DNA from: Malachius bipustulatus | Taxonomy: Eukaryota > Arthropoda > Insecta > Coleoptera > Melyridae | DNA length: 64,000 nucleotides | Direction of reading: 5' to 3' | Assembly: GCA_910589415.1 (NCBI GenBank) | Contig: OU342638.1 | Location: forward strand, 8,596,014 to 8,660,013 | Shown here: in pieces, positions 20,861 to 31,415 of the stretch | Layout: each line of letters opens with the position of its first letter | Position numbering within the stretch: position 1 is the stretch's first letter | Position numbers and translations under genes: made by a program | Notes under the pieces: model-generated | Seen by the model: only the letters and a program-made list of their open reading frames with translations | Database searches by the model: none | Told to the model about the DNA's origin: nothing

Positions 20861-22181
20861 AAGATGAAAAATTTCACCAAGGGAAATTTTCCTACATAAA
20901 AATGAGCATAATGTGGTTACCTACAGAAAGTTGAATGGGCGCCAGGAAGTTGTGAGCTTCCGAAGAGAAAGAAATTGGGTTTTGGAGAAGAGCAAGGAGT
21001 AGAAGATAAGACACAAATCATGGTTAATTGGTTAATCCGATAAACAGAGTGGATCTCACACAAAAGAAACTTATCTGGAATTAGGTCGAAGACCTACGGT
21101 GGATATGACCAATTCATAAATTCAAAGAACATTAATCGGCACACCAGAGATGAACTCGAGGAACGATCAGCATACACAAATTTGTATAACGCTCTGTATA
21201 CATGACCGACATCAAGCATAAGTACGCATACCGAACAAAGCCTTCAACAGATTTCCTGTCCGAACTAAGCTGGTCCCGCACCATCGCCTCATGACTGAAC
21301 TTGGTCCCAGAATTCCTACTCAGAAGAATAGGAAGCTCCTGAAAACCCACACAAATAACAATCAATTGAAGCAATACTAGGCCCGGGAGCGCCCAAAAAA
21401 TCCGAACAGGTCCGCAGCCTGCCATGTGACAGCCTCAAATTGATCTCGAAGCTCGCCCACTGGAGCATATCGACAACCAACCAAACAAGACTACGCCGGA
21501 CGACAGGCCAGCAGAGTATTACAAATTAAGTCGAAAATGAGGATGAAACCTCAGCCAGAAAGTGTGTGAAGAGTGATCCGACTAGAGCTCTTCTGGTATG
21601 AAGCACTAAAACAGGAATTAAGACTGTACAAGGGAAATTCTGACAAAGCATCCTAAACATAATTTCCAACTAATTACTCAACTAAATTTCTGCTCTTACG
21701 ACAGATAAATAAAACCTACAAGGTGTCATCTGATGACTACAAAAAAAAAACAATGTAGGGGTAAAACTCGAACTAATTACTACGCTACTCTAAATAGACT
21801 ACAAAATTAAAGCTGTACAGTGCTATTCATTGGCCATCACAAGAAAACTGCACAGTGGTGAGACTCTAAACTATTTTGTCCACACTTACAGTAACAAAAA
21901 AAAAAACTTACATGGTATCGCATGATGACTGCGATAGGAATGCCATGCAAGGGTAAAGCTTCTATTATAAACATGTATTTCAACCTACGAAGACCTACGA
22001 TAGAAGAATGGCGAAGAAAGGAGGGCTGTCGCAGGCGGTAAGGTCTTACCTCAGATTACCTTAGCAGGAAAACTGGCCTGACACGATTATTTAGGGTGAC
22101 GATGTTCTACCCTAGAGGAAGGACACAGACAGCATTGTTTTACCTCGATGGCAATGGCATCCTTAGGAGTTGACACAACTC
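20861..22181 (-). other. B region between pol and 3' LTR
   Basis: About 1.3 kb in the position where env lies in errantiviruses. Apart from one 97-codon ORF no convincing coding sequence is seen, and no Env motif was recognised. It may be 3' untranslated sequence or a decayed gene. Confidence 0.4.
21132..21425 (-). CDS. Small hypothetical ORF after B pol, hydrophobic N-terminus
   Basis: 97 codons. The start looks like a signal peptide or anchor: a short basic stretch, then a run rich in Leu, Val and Ile at residues 9-28 (WALPGLVLLQLIVICVGF). The rest has no recognised domain. It sits downstream of pol in the same sense. It could be a remnant of an envelope-like gene, an accessory ORF or chance; no second copy of B is available for comparison. 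Confidence 0.25.
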   Translation of the reverse strand: MAGCGPVRIFWALPGLVLLQLIVICVGFQELPILLSRNSGTKFSHEAMVRDQLSSDRKSVEGFVRYAYLCLMSVMYTERYTNLCMLIVPRVHLWCAD

Positions 22182-25100
22182 CTAGGGGTGGTCTGACTTC
22201 GAACTTTCATCTTCGCTAATTCCAGAAGGGTCGGGCTTTATGTCCTTTACATGAAAGTCTCCCAGCTTGTTGCCGTCATAATCTTTGAGTGAGTAAACCA
22301 GTGGAGATTTCACCTGATCGACAATACATGGGATAAATTTTGGGGCCAGCTTAGCTGCAAAATTATCAGATGCCTTAGACAAAACAAAATTTCGCTTCAA
22401 CACCCTATCACCCTTATGGAACCTTAGATCTCTCCTACGTAAGTTATACCGACTCTTGTTTGCCTCATACGATTGGCGCAGACATTTCTGGACCCTACAA
22501 TAAAGTTCAGGTAATTCCTGAATGAGGTTGGGGTCAAGAACACTCTCGGATATCTTAATTTCAGGCTCAACATTGGTGGGGATTTTACCATAGAAGGAAC
22601 CATCAACGGGAACCGTTCTCAAGAAATTCAAAAAACTAGGAGAATATCCAGTCACCTCGTGCCTAGCAAGCCTTATTGCCTGCGCAATCTTGAAGATGGA
22701 CTCGTCCCAAGTCCTTTGATCCTGCCTAACGTATGATCTTATGGCGGTGGTGATGGTCCTGTTTACACGCTCGCAAGGATTGCTTTGAGGATGATATCGA
22801 GCCGTGTACCAGATTTTCTGAACCTTGTAGTTGTTCATTAGTGACTTGAACTCTTTCGAAATAAACTGGGATCCATTGTCAACTACAACCACCTGGGGAA
22901 CACCAAACAAAAGAAATACCTGGTTCTCTATGAACTTTACGATGCCAGCTGAAGTAGCCTGGGACATGGGATGCACCAAGACAAACTTGGTGAACCAATC
23001 ACATACCACTAAAACATATCGATTTCCTTTCTTTGACCTAGGATAGGGACCCAAGAGATCAGCTGATATCATCTGAAACGGAGACCTGATCTCCCTGTAT
23101 TTTCCCATGAGACCGGCCTGGGGCAAGTTACTAGGCTTGCACTGGGAACAAACCTTGCATGAGCGCACATAGATCCGGACCGATTGTCTCATGTGAGGCC
23201 AGTAGTATAACGCCGAATTCCGAGCGAGGGTCTTGAAAACACCGAGGTGACCTGCTGTGGGATCATCATGGTACATCCTTAAAATTTCCAGCCTGTTCTT
23301 GGTTGGAACAACAATCCTCCAGTCAGACACTGATTCTGGACACAAATCTCTGGTCAGGACATGCTTGTATAGAATGTTGTTTTCGACTCTAAAGGAAGGA
23401 AACAAATCAGGGTCGCCCCTAACCATCGACAACATCTCCCTATACCATCTATCGGGCGTCAATCTAGTCAAGTCCAGAACCGAAACCTGACCGGCCACTG
23501 GAGAGCTATCCACCCCGGATCGAGACAAGGCATCAACAACTGGGATCTCACATCCCTTACGGTGGACAATCGTGAAATCAAACTGCGAGAGTTTCACAAG
23601 CCATCTTGCCAGCCGCGGAGATGGATTTTTCATGTTCCACAACCACTGCAGGGAGGAATGGTCAGATATGACCGTGAATTTGGTGCCCTCAACATAGCAA
23701 CGAAATTTCTCGATGGACATGAGAACTGCGAGAAGTTCCTTCTCAGTGGTGTAATATTTGCGCTGGCACTTATTAAGGGTCTTACTGAAAAACGCAATTG
23801 GATGTTCCAGACCATCCTCGTCCTGAAAAATTATACCACCAACCCCACTATCCGAGGCATCACACATGATTGTGAAAGGTTTAGAAAAATCGGGGCTAGC
23901 GAGAACAGGAGCCTCCGTAAGAAGAATCTTTACCTGTTGGAAAGCTTTTTCGGCATCAGGAGTCCAAGTAACAGGTTGTCCCTTTTTCTTACCCTTAAGT
24001 AAGTCATTAATGGGGGAGGCGACCGAAGCAAAGTTCTTGAGAAATCGACGGTAATACCCAATCATGCCGATCAGCCTGCGAATCTGGGTGGTGTTGGTGG
24101 GGCTAGGATAGTTGGTCAGAGCGGAGATCTTCTCCGGGTCCGTCCTTAAGCCCTTATCATCGACTATAAAACCGAGAAACTTGAGAGAGGGTCGACAGAA
24201 GTTACACTTCTTGAAATTTACCGTCAGGTTGGCGTCCTTGAGCCTTCTCTGTACCTCCCTTAGGACCTTGAGATGCTGTTGAAAATCACTGGTCGCAACT
24301 ATAATATCATCAAGATAGTAGAACACATAGGGCTCTAGATCAGGACCCAACACGATATCCAACAGTCGACACATCGCACCGGAACTATTATTGAGGCCAA
24401 AAGGCAGCCGCTTGAAACAAAACAGCCCCTTCCCCCTAACGGCAAATGCTGTCTTCAATTTAGACTCCTCATCCAGCGGAATCTGGAGGAAAGCCGACTT
24501 GAGGTCGATGGAAGATAGAAATCTGGAGTCTCTAATTTTCATCAGGATCAAATCTATCAGAGGTGGTGGATACGAATCCGGGATGGTCACAGCGTTGAGT
24601 TTTCTACCATCGAAGCAAACCCTATAGGAGTCGTCTTTCTTACGTACGAGCCACAGGGGTGAACACCACGGAGAAAGACAAGGCTCGATAACCACCAACT
24701 TGAGCATCTCATCCACCTGTTCGTTAAGAGCCTGCTGCATGGCATGAGAAAGCGGATACTGACATTGCCTGACTGGTTTGGCCGTACCAGTGTCAATACG
24801 GTGAGTGTACAAGTGAGTGCAACCTAACCTGTCCTCCGAACCTATCTCCTTATAGAGATCAATAATGGGGGAGAGCTGGCGCTGCTCCACATCGGATAAT
24901 TTTTCAATGCACTGTATGACATTGATCACACATGAAGACAAAAGGGACTGGTATTTAAATCTACTGAAATCTACGCTCAACTGAAACTTTAATATGAAGT
25001 CCATTCCCAAAACTAGTTTATGGGTAATGGTAGGAACGATCAAGACCTTTATCTCCCGATCACAATTTTCAAAAGTGACTGGGAGTAAGGCATAACCCAA

Positions 25101-25640
25101 CGTATCCTGCACCCGACCATCTGCAGTAGTCAAGTGAAGCATGACATCATACGAGATAGGAAGGTTTAACCTTTTCAACAAGTAGAGACCCGAAGAGCCA
25201 ATGATGCTGACGTTACTGCCGCTGTCCAACAACGCAGAAACACTTTCCCTCGCGACCTTGACACTCAAGTATGGACGATTATCATTGTCTCGCTGTAAGA
25301 GTAATGGCTCAGCGGATAATTTTGTGACCGTTGGAATGTTACAGTGAGGAGCAGGAAGACTGGAACTGGACTGAGAGCCCTTCCCCGTGACAACGGCTGG
25401 TAGTGAAGCTCCTATGATGGGTTCAGGCGGCGAGATGGATGACACGAGGAAGGTATGGACTCTATCGAGCCATGACCTCCAATCCCTGGAATGTCTGGAG
25501 TACCTCACTGTCGGTGAGATTTTACCGGCAGTCCTTTGGTTGTCTTCCCCTTGGAGGGACTTCGACTCTGGCCTTGTGAGGGCCCAGGAGTCGGAGAGCT
25601 GGGCTCCGGCCGGTTCAAGTTTTTTGAACATGACTTGCAC
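22182..25640 (-). CDS. pol: B Pol polyprotein (protease, RT, RNase H, integrase)
   Basis: 1152 codons, reached from gag by -1 frameshifting. The frame opens with GTG and its first ATG is at 25631. Order: aspartic protease with DSG at residues 139-141 and LVLGMDF at 209-215; reverse transcriptase with YLDD at 442-445; RNase H with Asp594, Glu in TEKELLAV and Asp in VISDHSSL. The integrase zinc domain has His791, His798, Cys828 and Cys831. The integrase core has Asp861, Asp921 and Glu957, a DD35E spacing. All catalytic residues are present and the frame is unbroken, so B could be autonomous. Confidence 0.95.
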   Translation of the reverse strand: MQVMFKKLEPAGAQLSDSWALTRPESKSLQGEDNQRTAGKISPTVRYSRHSRDWRSWLDRVHTFLVSSISPPEPIIGASLPAVVTGKGSQSSSSLPAPHCNIPTVTKLSAEPLLLQRDNDNRPYLSVKVARESVSALLDSGSNVSIIGSSGLYLLKRLNLPISYDVMLHLTTADGRVQDTLGYALLPVTFENCDREIKVLIVPTITHKLVLGMDFILKFQLSVDFSRFKYQSLLSSCVINVIQCIEKLSDVEQRQLSPIIDLYKEIGSEDRLGCTHLYTHRIDTGTAKPVRQCQYPLSHAMQQALNEQVDEMLKLVVIEPCLSPWCSPLWLVRKKDDSYRVCFDGRKLNAVTIPDSYPPPLIDLILMKIRDSRFLSSIDLKSAFLQIPLDEESKLKTAFAVRGKGLFCFKRLPFGLNNSSGAMCRLLDIVLGPDLEPYVFYYLDDIIVATSDFQQHLKVLREVQRRLKDANLTVNFKKCNFCRPSLKFLGFIVDDKGLRTDPEKISALTNYPSPTNTTQIRRLIGMIGYYRRFLKNFASVASPINDLLKGKKKGQPVTWTPDAEKAFQQVKILLTEAPVLASPDFSKPFTIMCDASDSGVGGIIFQDEDGLEHPIAFFSKTLNKCQRKYYTTEKELLAVLMSIEKFRCYVEGTKFTVISDHSSLQWLWNMKNPSPRLARWLVKLSQFDFTIVHRKGCEIPVVDALSRSGVDSSPVAGQVSVLDLTRLTPDRWYREMLSMVRGDPDLFPSFRVENNILYKHVLTRDLCPESVSDWRIVVPTKNRLEILRMYHDDPTAGHLGVFKTLARNSALYYWPHMRQSVRIYVRSCKVCSQCKPSNLPQAGLMGKYREIRSPFQMISADLLGPYPRSKKGNRYVLVVCDWFTKFVLVHPMSQATSAGIVKFIENQVFLLFGVPQVVVVDNGSQFISKEFKSLMNNYKVQKIWYTARYHPQSNPCERVNRTITTAIRSYVRQDQRTWDESIFKIAQAIRLARHEVTGYSPSFLNFLRTVPVDGSFYGKIPTNVEPEIKISESVLDPNLIQELPELYCRVQKCLRQSYEANKSRYNLRRRDLRFHKGDRVLKRNFVLSKASDNFAAKLAPKFIPCIVDQVKSPLVYSLKDYDGNKLGDFHVKDIKPDPSGISEDESSKSDHP

Positions 25641-27001
25641 TTAGGCCTGGTGACATTTCTTTCCCCACAACCATAGCAAAAGATGCCCTTAGGAGAACAA
25701 CACTGGGCATGAACATGACCCGAGTGACCACAATTCCAACAGACTGGGTCAGGGACAGAATTGGTGATGCTGACATTCAAGGAACGAACACGAGCCTGAC
25801 ATGTTAGAAAGGAATCTTCCAACCTGCGGCACAAGGCGACCAGCTGCGCAAAGGACTCAATCTCATGCAGAGCTAGAGCCTTAACATAGTCTGACAAAAG
25901 GTTGGCTCGAACAATCGACACCATCTCCCGCTCAGAGACCTCCATGCCGATGAGGTGGTTAAATTGGGATTCCATGAAGCAGATGAAGGTGATGACCTGC
26001 TCATGCTGACCCTGTTTGCGTCTCCTAATGTCGTCAAGCAAGTTCTGGTCATGGTTCTCTCGCAAGAAGGTTTGCTTGAGATGACAGACTAGATCAGCCC
26101 AGTCACAGAAAAGTCTCTTCACATGACCGTTATGCCACCACGTCCAGGCAATGCCCTCAAAGAGATCTCCCGCCGAGGCAAAGAGATCCGACTCGGTGCA
26201 ACCGCGGGACACTCTCAGAGACTCCACCAGTTCCAAGAACTGAACCAACGAACCCTTACCAGAAAATTTTCGGATGCCCCATTTATAGACGGGAACCTTC
26301 TTAACAGTTTCATGGGCATCAAAATGAGTATTGCGCCTCGGAGGCTCGGAAGGCAAGAGATCCACAAGGCAGGAAGATTGAGGTACAAAAGGTGGAGGAA
26401 CGAGCGATGGTGCGTTAACCGGAGGTGTGGTCTGCACTCCAGTTGTTAGCGGAGGCACATTTGCCGAAGTGATTGGGCTTGACTGAGATGTCCCAGGAGG
26501 CTGGGAAGGTCCGGCTGGAATTGAAGGACCTTGGAGTCCCCCGAAGGGATCCAGGACACAGCCTGAGGACTCAATTTTGCTGTGGAGCTCAGCCTCGAAC
26601 ATCAAAAGCTGGAGCTTTAGTTCTTTCTTCTTCTTCTTCTTTCTATCCTTCTTCTCACACTCCTCATCCGACACAACTCCCATCCTGGACAAACGACCAG
26701 CAAGATGACCTAACCTTGTGCATATGCGCCTGTGCTCATAAGAGTTCACAGTGCCTTCAAACTTTACTAGAAGATCCTTGAGCTTCTCAAAGGACAACTC
26801 AACCTCGCTATTCTCCTCTTCAAAGGTGTAACTGGATGTTAGCTCTTCCGAGAAACTGCGATTTCCCGCCTTTTGAGCAAGCAATCCCCTTAGAACCTTA
26901 CGCTTGTCATCGACAGTACTGGGAGGTTTGATATTATGACCAGAGATCTCATAAGTGAGTTCGTGACTCAACAAGTCGTTAACAGTCATGGTGGACACCA
27001 T
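25505..27001 (-). CDS. gag: B Gag polyprotein
   Basis: 498 residues. An N-terminal SAP-like helix pair is seen (residues 5-42, DDKRKVLRGLL). A Lys-rich charged segment lies at 116-128, a Pro/Ser-rich linker follows, and a capsid-like domain spans about 240-400. Two zinc fingers follow: CWNCGHSGHVHAQC at 421-434 and a cysteine-rich CYGCGERNVTRPKC at 442-455. The gag 3' end overlaps pol by 136 nt. It forms particles and binds RNA. Confidence 0.85.
   Translation of the reverse strand: MVSTMTVNDLLSHELTYEISGHNIKPPSTVDDKRKVLRGLLAQKAGNRSFSEELTSSYTFEEENSEVELSFEKLKDLLVKFEGTVNSYEHRRICTRLGHLAGRLSRMGVVSDEECEKKDRKKKKKKELKLQLLMFEAELHSKIESSGCVLDPFGGLQGPSIPAGPSQPPGTSQSSPITSANVPPLTTGVQTTPPVNAPSLVPPPFVPQSSCLVDLLPSEPPRRNTHFDAHETVKKVPVYKWGIRKFSGKGSLVQFLELVESLRVSRGCTESDLFASAGDLFEGIAWTWWHNGHVKRLFCDWADLVCHLKQTFLRENHDQNLLDDIRRRKQGQHEQVITFICFMESQFNHLIGMEVSEREMVSIVRANLLSDYVKALALHEIESFAQLVALCRRLEDSFLTCQARVRSLNVSITNSVPDPVCWNCGHSGHVHAQCCSPKGIFCYGCGERNVTRPKCKSCSKNLNRPEPSSPTPGPSQGQSRSPSKGKTTKGLPVKSHRQ
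25619..25625 (-). promoter_or_regulatory. Candidate -1 ribosomal frameshift site of B
   Basis: A_AAA_AAC in the gag frame, a classic retroviral slippery heptamer, just inside the gag/pol overlap. The next -1 codon is in the pol frame. About 14 nt downstream GCCCAG and CTGGGC can form a 6-bp stem with an 11-nt loop, a possible stimulator. Confidence 0.75.
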
Positions 27002-28577
27002 GATGATAAGGAAACCGTAAAAAAGAACTTAACGAAAACTTAAGTAAAAAAAAATGAACTAAAGAAATGGAGTGGTTCTGTGGTCAAATGCTAACGATGG
27101 AAACTACTCCGAGGGGCCGAACAAGACACGAGTCGCAGCAGCAAGCAATACTCAATAACCGAACAATTTTAAGCAGGTAGTTAGCCGTAAATATCATTAA
27201 CGTTATATACAGAAGGTGAAGGAAAATTGGCTGTGTGAACTTCTCACTGTCCAGCAGGTTCGCAGAAGACCTAAGTGACGCAATATATAGCACTCGACGT
27301 AATGTTCGTGGGCTTAACACTCACCTGACACGTACTACAATTTTCAATATAACAGCAATATGTAAAATAAAATAGGTTTATCCACCAAACAGCAATCTTA
27401 AATATCATCAAATAGCAAAAATAATCTGCATCAAAATCACACAAACAATCCAACTTTTTATGTCCGAACAGCAGGTACAACCGCAAGAGCGATCTAACCA
27501 AAAAATTACCTACTATTCAAATCTTAACAACGCAATAATAAATTTGACAACACAATCAACAAAACACGAAGTTTCCTCTATTTATTGAGGAGCATAGATT
27601 CAAACTTCAAGCAAGCATTCGCTAAGCAGCCCGATTAATAGGTCACACTAATTGAATGAAATCACACAAAAAACAAACGGAGTTCCTAAGACTCTTACTA
27701 ATTTCTAAATAAAATGACTCAATTAATCAACTGCAATCAATGGTGAAAGCCTCCCGTCCGGACAGAAGGAACCCACCCCCGCGACGAAAATCAAAGTAAT
27801 GGGACTACATATCTATTAGAATGTGAAACAATATCCTCCTGCAAATACATTCATAAAAAAAAAAACAAATACTGAAGTTGTGTCTGAACCCTCTTTAGCC
27901 TATCGCGTGCGGTACTTAATAGGTCAGGATCTTATCCAAAAAAATTAATCATGTGTGACCACACAGAGCCTATCACAATCAAAGTCCATTACAACAAAAA
28001 TGATAAGTCCCACACTCCTGAAAATCAAACGACGCAATGAGACCAGAGGACAGTTAAAAAAGAAGCAAAGGTTGAGTTGCTCTTAAGTTGAAAAATTACT
28101 TTACATGAGTATAAGAATAATCTCAAATTAATTGCTTACAAAATATTCAAAATTGTCATGATAACTGAATAAAATTAAATTTTAAATTTTACTGCAATTG
28201 AGAAACGAATAAAATTGAATTTCCAAATTTATTGCAATGCAGAAGGAAAGTTTCACACTCGTGGGCTGATAAGAAGAGTCTAATCTACAACCCAAAAAAA
28301 ATTGCCTACACTGACCTGATAAGCAAAATCCTGATTAAAGAAAAAAAATTTAAATAAAAATATTGAATAATAAAATTTACAATCCTGAAAATCTCTATTT
28401 TCCCTCTATTACCATAGATTGTTTGTGTAACCTTTAAAGCGATAAGATGTAACACACTGTCAAACAGCCACCCGAACTCCCCGAGCACTACGCCGACACT
28501 CAAAGCATGCCATCACCAAGGGAGGGCGAAAAAAAAACTAATGAGAGCAAAAGAACTCCACAGAGCCATTTGAATAT
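27002..28577 (-). other. B 5' leader
   Basis: About 1.6 kb between the primer-binding site and gag. AT-rich, with short ORFs but none with a recognisable product. It probably carries packaging signals. Confidence 0.5.
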
Positions 28578-28596
28578 GGCCCCACGTTGGGCGCCA
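28578..28596 (-). other. Primer-binding site of B
   Basis: Minus-strand TGGCGCCCAACGTGGGGCC, two bases after the sense-5' LTR. Its first 13 bases are the same as in element E. Confidence 0.75.
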
Positions 28597-28598
28597 TT

Positions 28599-30197
28599 TG
28601 TAACCCCCTTTCCACCCTTCTGCAGAGCAAAAGGACAGTAGAAGACACTTAGCAGCCAGCAGCTCAGATAAAATTAACCCACCTTGGCAAAGACACACAT
28701 ATGAGCGACGTCACAGGGCAAGGGAAACTCGCCATAAGTTTAACAATGTTTTATTAATAAATAACAGTTGGTAAATTCGCAATAAATAGTTGTAAGTGGA
28801 TAACAAAACAAATAGGTACAAATAGATAGCAATCAATAAATAGGTACAAATAGGTAGGTAATAATAAAAAAACAACAAATCACAGTCGATGGACATAAAT
28901 TCTTTCTTAAGATGTAAAAGGTGACGATGGCCAGATCAGGAGAGAATATTTATTTGTTACAAGCAAAAATCAAAATTAATGATTGTGAAACAGTGAGGCT
29001 GAGTATCGAATTTTCAAAGCAAAATTAAATTATTAAAGTAAAATCTTGTGGAATGAAGTTCCCAAATTAATAATTATGAAAACAGTATCAAATTTTAAGT
29101 TGAAATTAAATTATTAGCAAAGTAAAATTTTGTGGAATGAAGTTCCCAGATGCCTTAAGCAGTTGATAAGGACAATTAAATAATAATGAATAAATTTGAA
29201 CTGAGAAAATCTACTCCGCCCAGACCTGGATGGAGGGTCAATTTACACAAAATCATGATATGAGGCCTTGTACTTAGCTTGGAGGTAGATTTCGCAGATG
29301 GAGGCGATCGGTACGTCATGATTTTCTGACTGGAAACAGTCAGTGGTGGTTGGGTCAAACCAGAAACGGGGGCCCTGGTGTCAGGACGTCTCCCGAAGTT
29401 TCAGCCTTTCCTGCAGTTCCAGGTGACAGGTCGGTGGTGTAGGAGGGATGGCGGGGACTGTACGCTCATTGTCCCATTACAGGTCCCATCAAGATTCCCA
29501 TTACAGGTCCCATCGGAGTCCCATCACGGGTCTCATCAGGAGTCCCATCACGGGTCTCATCAGGAGTCCCATCAGGGGGGTTTCATCCCGCTACGACAGA
29601 AATGACGTACTTAGTATTTTGAAGCGATTTGCAGAGGCCATCGGATCTGGAGGTGGTTCACAAGAGAACAGAAACAAATTTGATTGAACCCCAATCCAGT
29701 CCGAGGACCTCAAATTAAATATTAACAGGTAATAAAAATTAACTAACATGAAAATTAAAGGTAATAAAAATTAACCAATAATATGAAAATTAAATTATAC
29801 GTGACAGGCGAGATCACGCCATTTTGTTTGCGTCCGATGATAGGATTAATCCGCAAAGTTTGACGGTGCTAGAGGCATAAATCAAATATCAAAGAATCAT
29901 AAATTGAACACAAAATAAGTGTCATTTACTACAAAAGGCCTATTACTTACCCGCTTGGACAGGAGAACAAATAAAAATTAGCCAGCCATTAAGTTATTTC
30001 GCTTGCTTGTCTGAAGTATGAATGACCGACTCGACCCCATCACCTTTCCGCGTCACTATCGCTTCTCACGGGACAGAACGAGCCACCACGAACTCTGCCT
30101 GCTGCAACGGCAAGTTCGCCCGCGAAGATTGACTAGTTTAAATTCAAATTACGCTCCAGAAGGGAACTTATAATAGCAGGGCTATTATAACGTTACA
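28599..30197 (-). repeat. B right LTR (5' LTR in coding sense)
   Basis: 1599 bp, same layout as the left LTR, with 24-bp tandem repeats at about 29475-29575. Followed by GTTG, the target duplication. Confidence 0.95.
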
Positions 30198-30201
30198 GTT
30201 G

Positions 30202-30407
30202 TTTCGGAATTCCTTTGGATGAACCCCTATTGTAACAATCTAAAGGTGAGAAAGATCATAGACTTATATACTTTCTGGTCCCTAACCGGCGATGACGGTT
30301 ACCGACGGCGCGGCAGATACAATGCCTACGATATGAATATAGGCCGCATTTGCGACCTCAATGGCAACATTATTTCTAACAGTCATTTCTTAAGTCGACA
30401 ACTGTGA
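30202..30407 (+). CDS. Divergent ORF next to Merlin, 3' part
   Basis: Continues the frame broken at 19248 and ends with TGA at 30405-30407. The C-terminal part contains SEFLWMNPYCNNL, a basic turn GYRRRGRYNAYDMN and ICDLNGNIISN. The basic and aromatic mix could bind nucleic acid or protein, but no family is recognised. The join across B is exact after removing one GTTG. Confidence 0.5.
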
Positions 30408-31154
30408 GCCTGTGTCTTGTTCGTAAAGCTCCTGATGTTTCTTTAGGTAAGTCCTCCACACCTATATAAGTACCATTGTGATACTGTGGAGCCGCAGATG
30501 TAAATAATGACCTAATTTAGAGCTTATACATATACTATTAATATTACACTTCAGCTGTAAAAAGCTTGTAGAAAAAACATTAGAACTCACCTCCAATTAT
30601 TCATGTTTGTCAAAAACAAATCCGCAAATATAAAATACAGCTTCACTTCTTTCTTATTTGCTAAAACCGGTTCACAAATGAGAGAGGGTTATAGGGAAAG
30701 CCGAGTCGACTTATCGATATCTTTATTGCTTCGGATTGACAAACAATTAGATTCATCAACACACCTAGCTCGCTCTTCGTTCAGTGCTGCTCGTCCTCGC
30801 CGAGTAGCCTCGTTTCCCTTGAACTCGCTCCCCACCTCCACGTCGGCGCGTCCGGCTCAGCCTTCTACGTCCCGCGCCGACTCCCGAGATGCACTCGGCT
30901 ATCCTGACAGGAAGGGGCGCTAACACGGCCAACCTGACAGGCTGGCGTCCTCGACAGCCACCAGCTTAGGAGTGCAACATGTGGAGCTGGATTCTGAAAC
31001 AAAGGAATACACGAAGGTACGAGGACGCGGTCAAGGCGCAGGAACGGCGTAGTACAAGGTCGCAATAGCCTTGAACCGGATTGCATAGTAAATGAATCCA
31101 ACTACAGGGTCAATGCAAACAGCATTAATGTAACATCATTAATGTAGCCGCAAC
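30408..31154 (-). other. Probable 3' LTR/UTR of gypsy element D
   Basis: Lies beyond the 3' end of D pol. On the minus strand TGTTACATTAATGC at about 31131 could be the LTR start, and an AATAAAG is seen near 30720. The other end and the second LTR are not visible, so limits are uncertain. The plus-strand ORF at 30603-30923 is probably chance. Confidence 0.3.
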
Positions 31155-31356
31155 TGATACAGACTCAACTGATACAGACGAGGCTGGAACTGATACAGAC
31201 TGAACTGACACAGACGAGACGCTGATACAGACTTAACTGACACAGACGGGGCTCTGATACAGACTTAACTGACACAGACGGGGCTCTGATACAGACTTAA
31301 CTGACACAGACGGGGCTCTGATACAGACTTAACTGACACAGACGGGGCGCTGATAC
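31155..31356. repeat. 32-bp minisatellite in D 3' untranslated region
   Basis: Four near-perfect 32-bp units start at 31222, 31254, 31286 and 31318 (each begins CTGATACAGACTTAACTGAC). A partial unit follows and degenerate units precede from about 31155. Confidence 0.9.
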
Positions 31357-31415
31357 AGGTACAGAATGTAAACTTGGAAAAGAACAAGAATACTTTATAA
31401 AACGTACAAATATTT

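Larger units (their letters stand above)
19249..30197 (-). mobile_element. Ty3/gypsy LTR retrotransposon B (complete)
   Basis: Two 1599-bp LTRs (TGTAACCCCC...CGTTACA), 4-bp duplication GTTG (19245-19248 and 30198-30201), primer-binding site beside the right LTR, polypurine tract beside the left. gag and pol are intact on the minus strand. I noticed four differences between the LTRs, so insertion is recent. The long LTRs and SAP-like Gag start recall the Osvaldo/Ulysses group, a tentative placement. B disrupts the 126-codon ORF. Confidence 0.95.

Noticed and set aside
30603..30923. 106-codon plus-strand ORF near D
   Set aside because: Lies in the probable 3' LTR/UTR of D on the opposite strand and shows no domain.
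31155..31356. Regular 32-bp repeats considered as a CRISPR array
   Set aside because: The units are directly adjacent with no variable spacers, and the setting is a eukaryotic retroelement 3' region.
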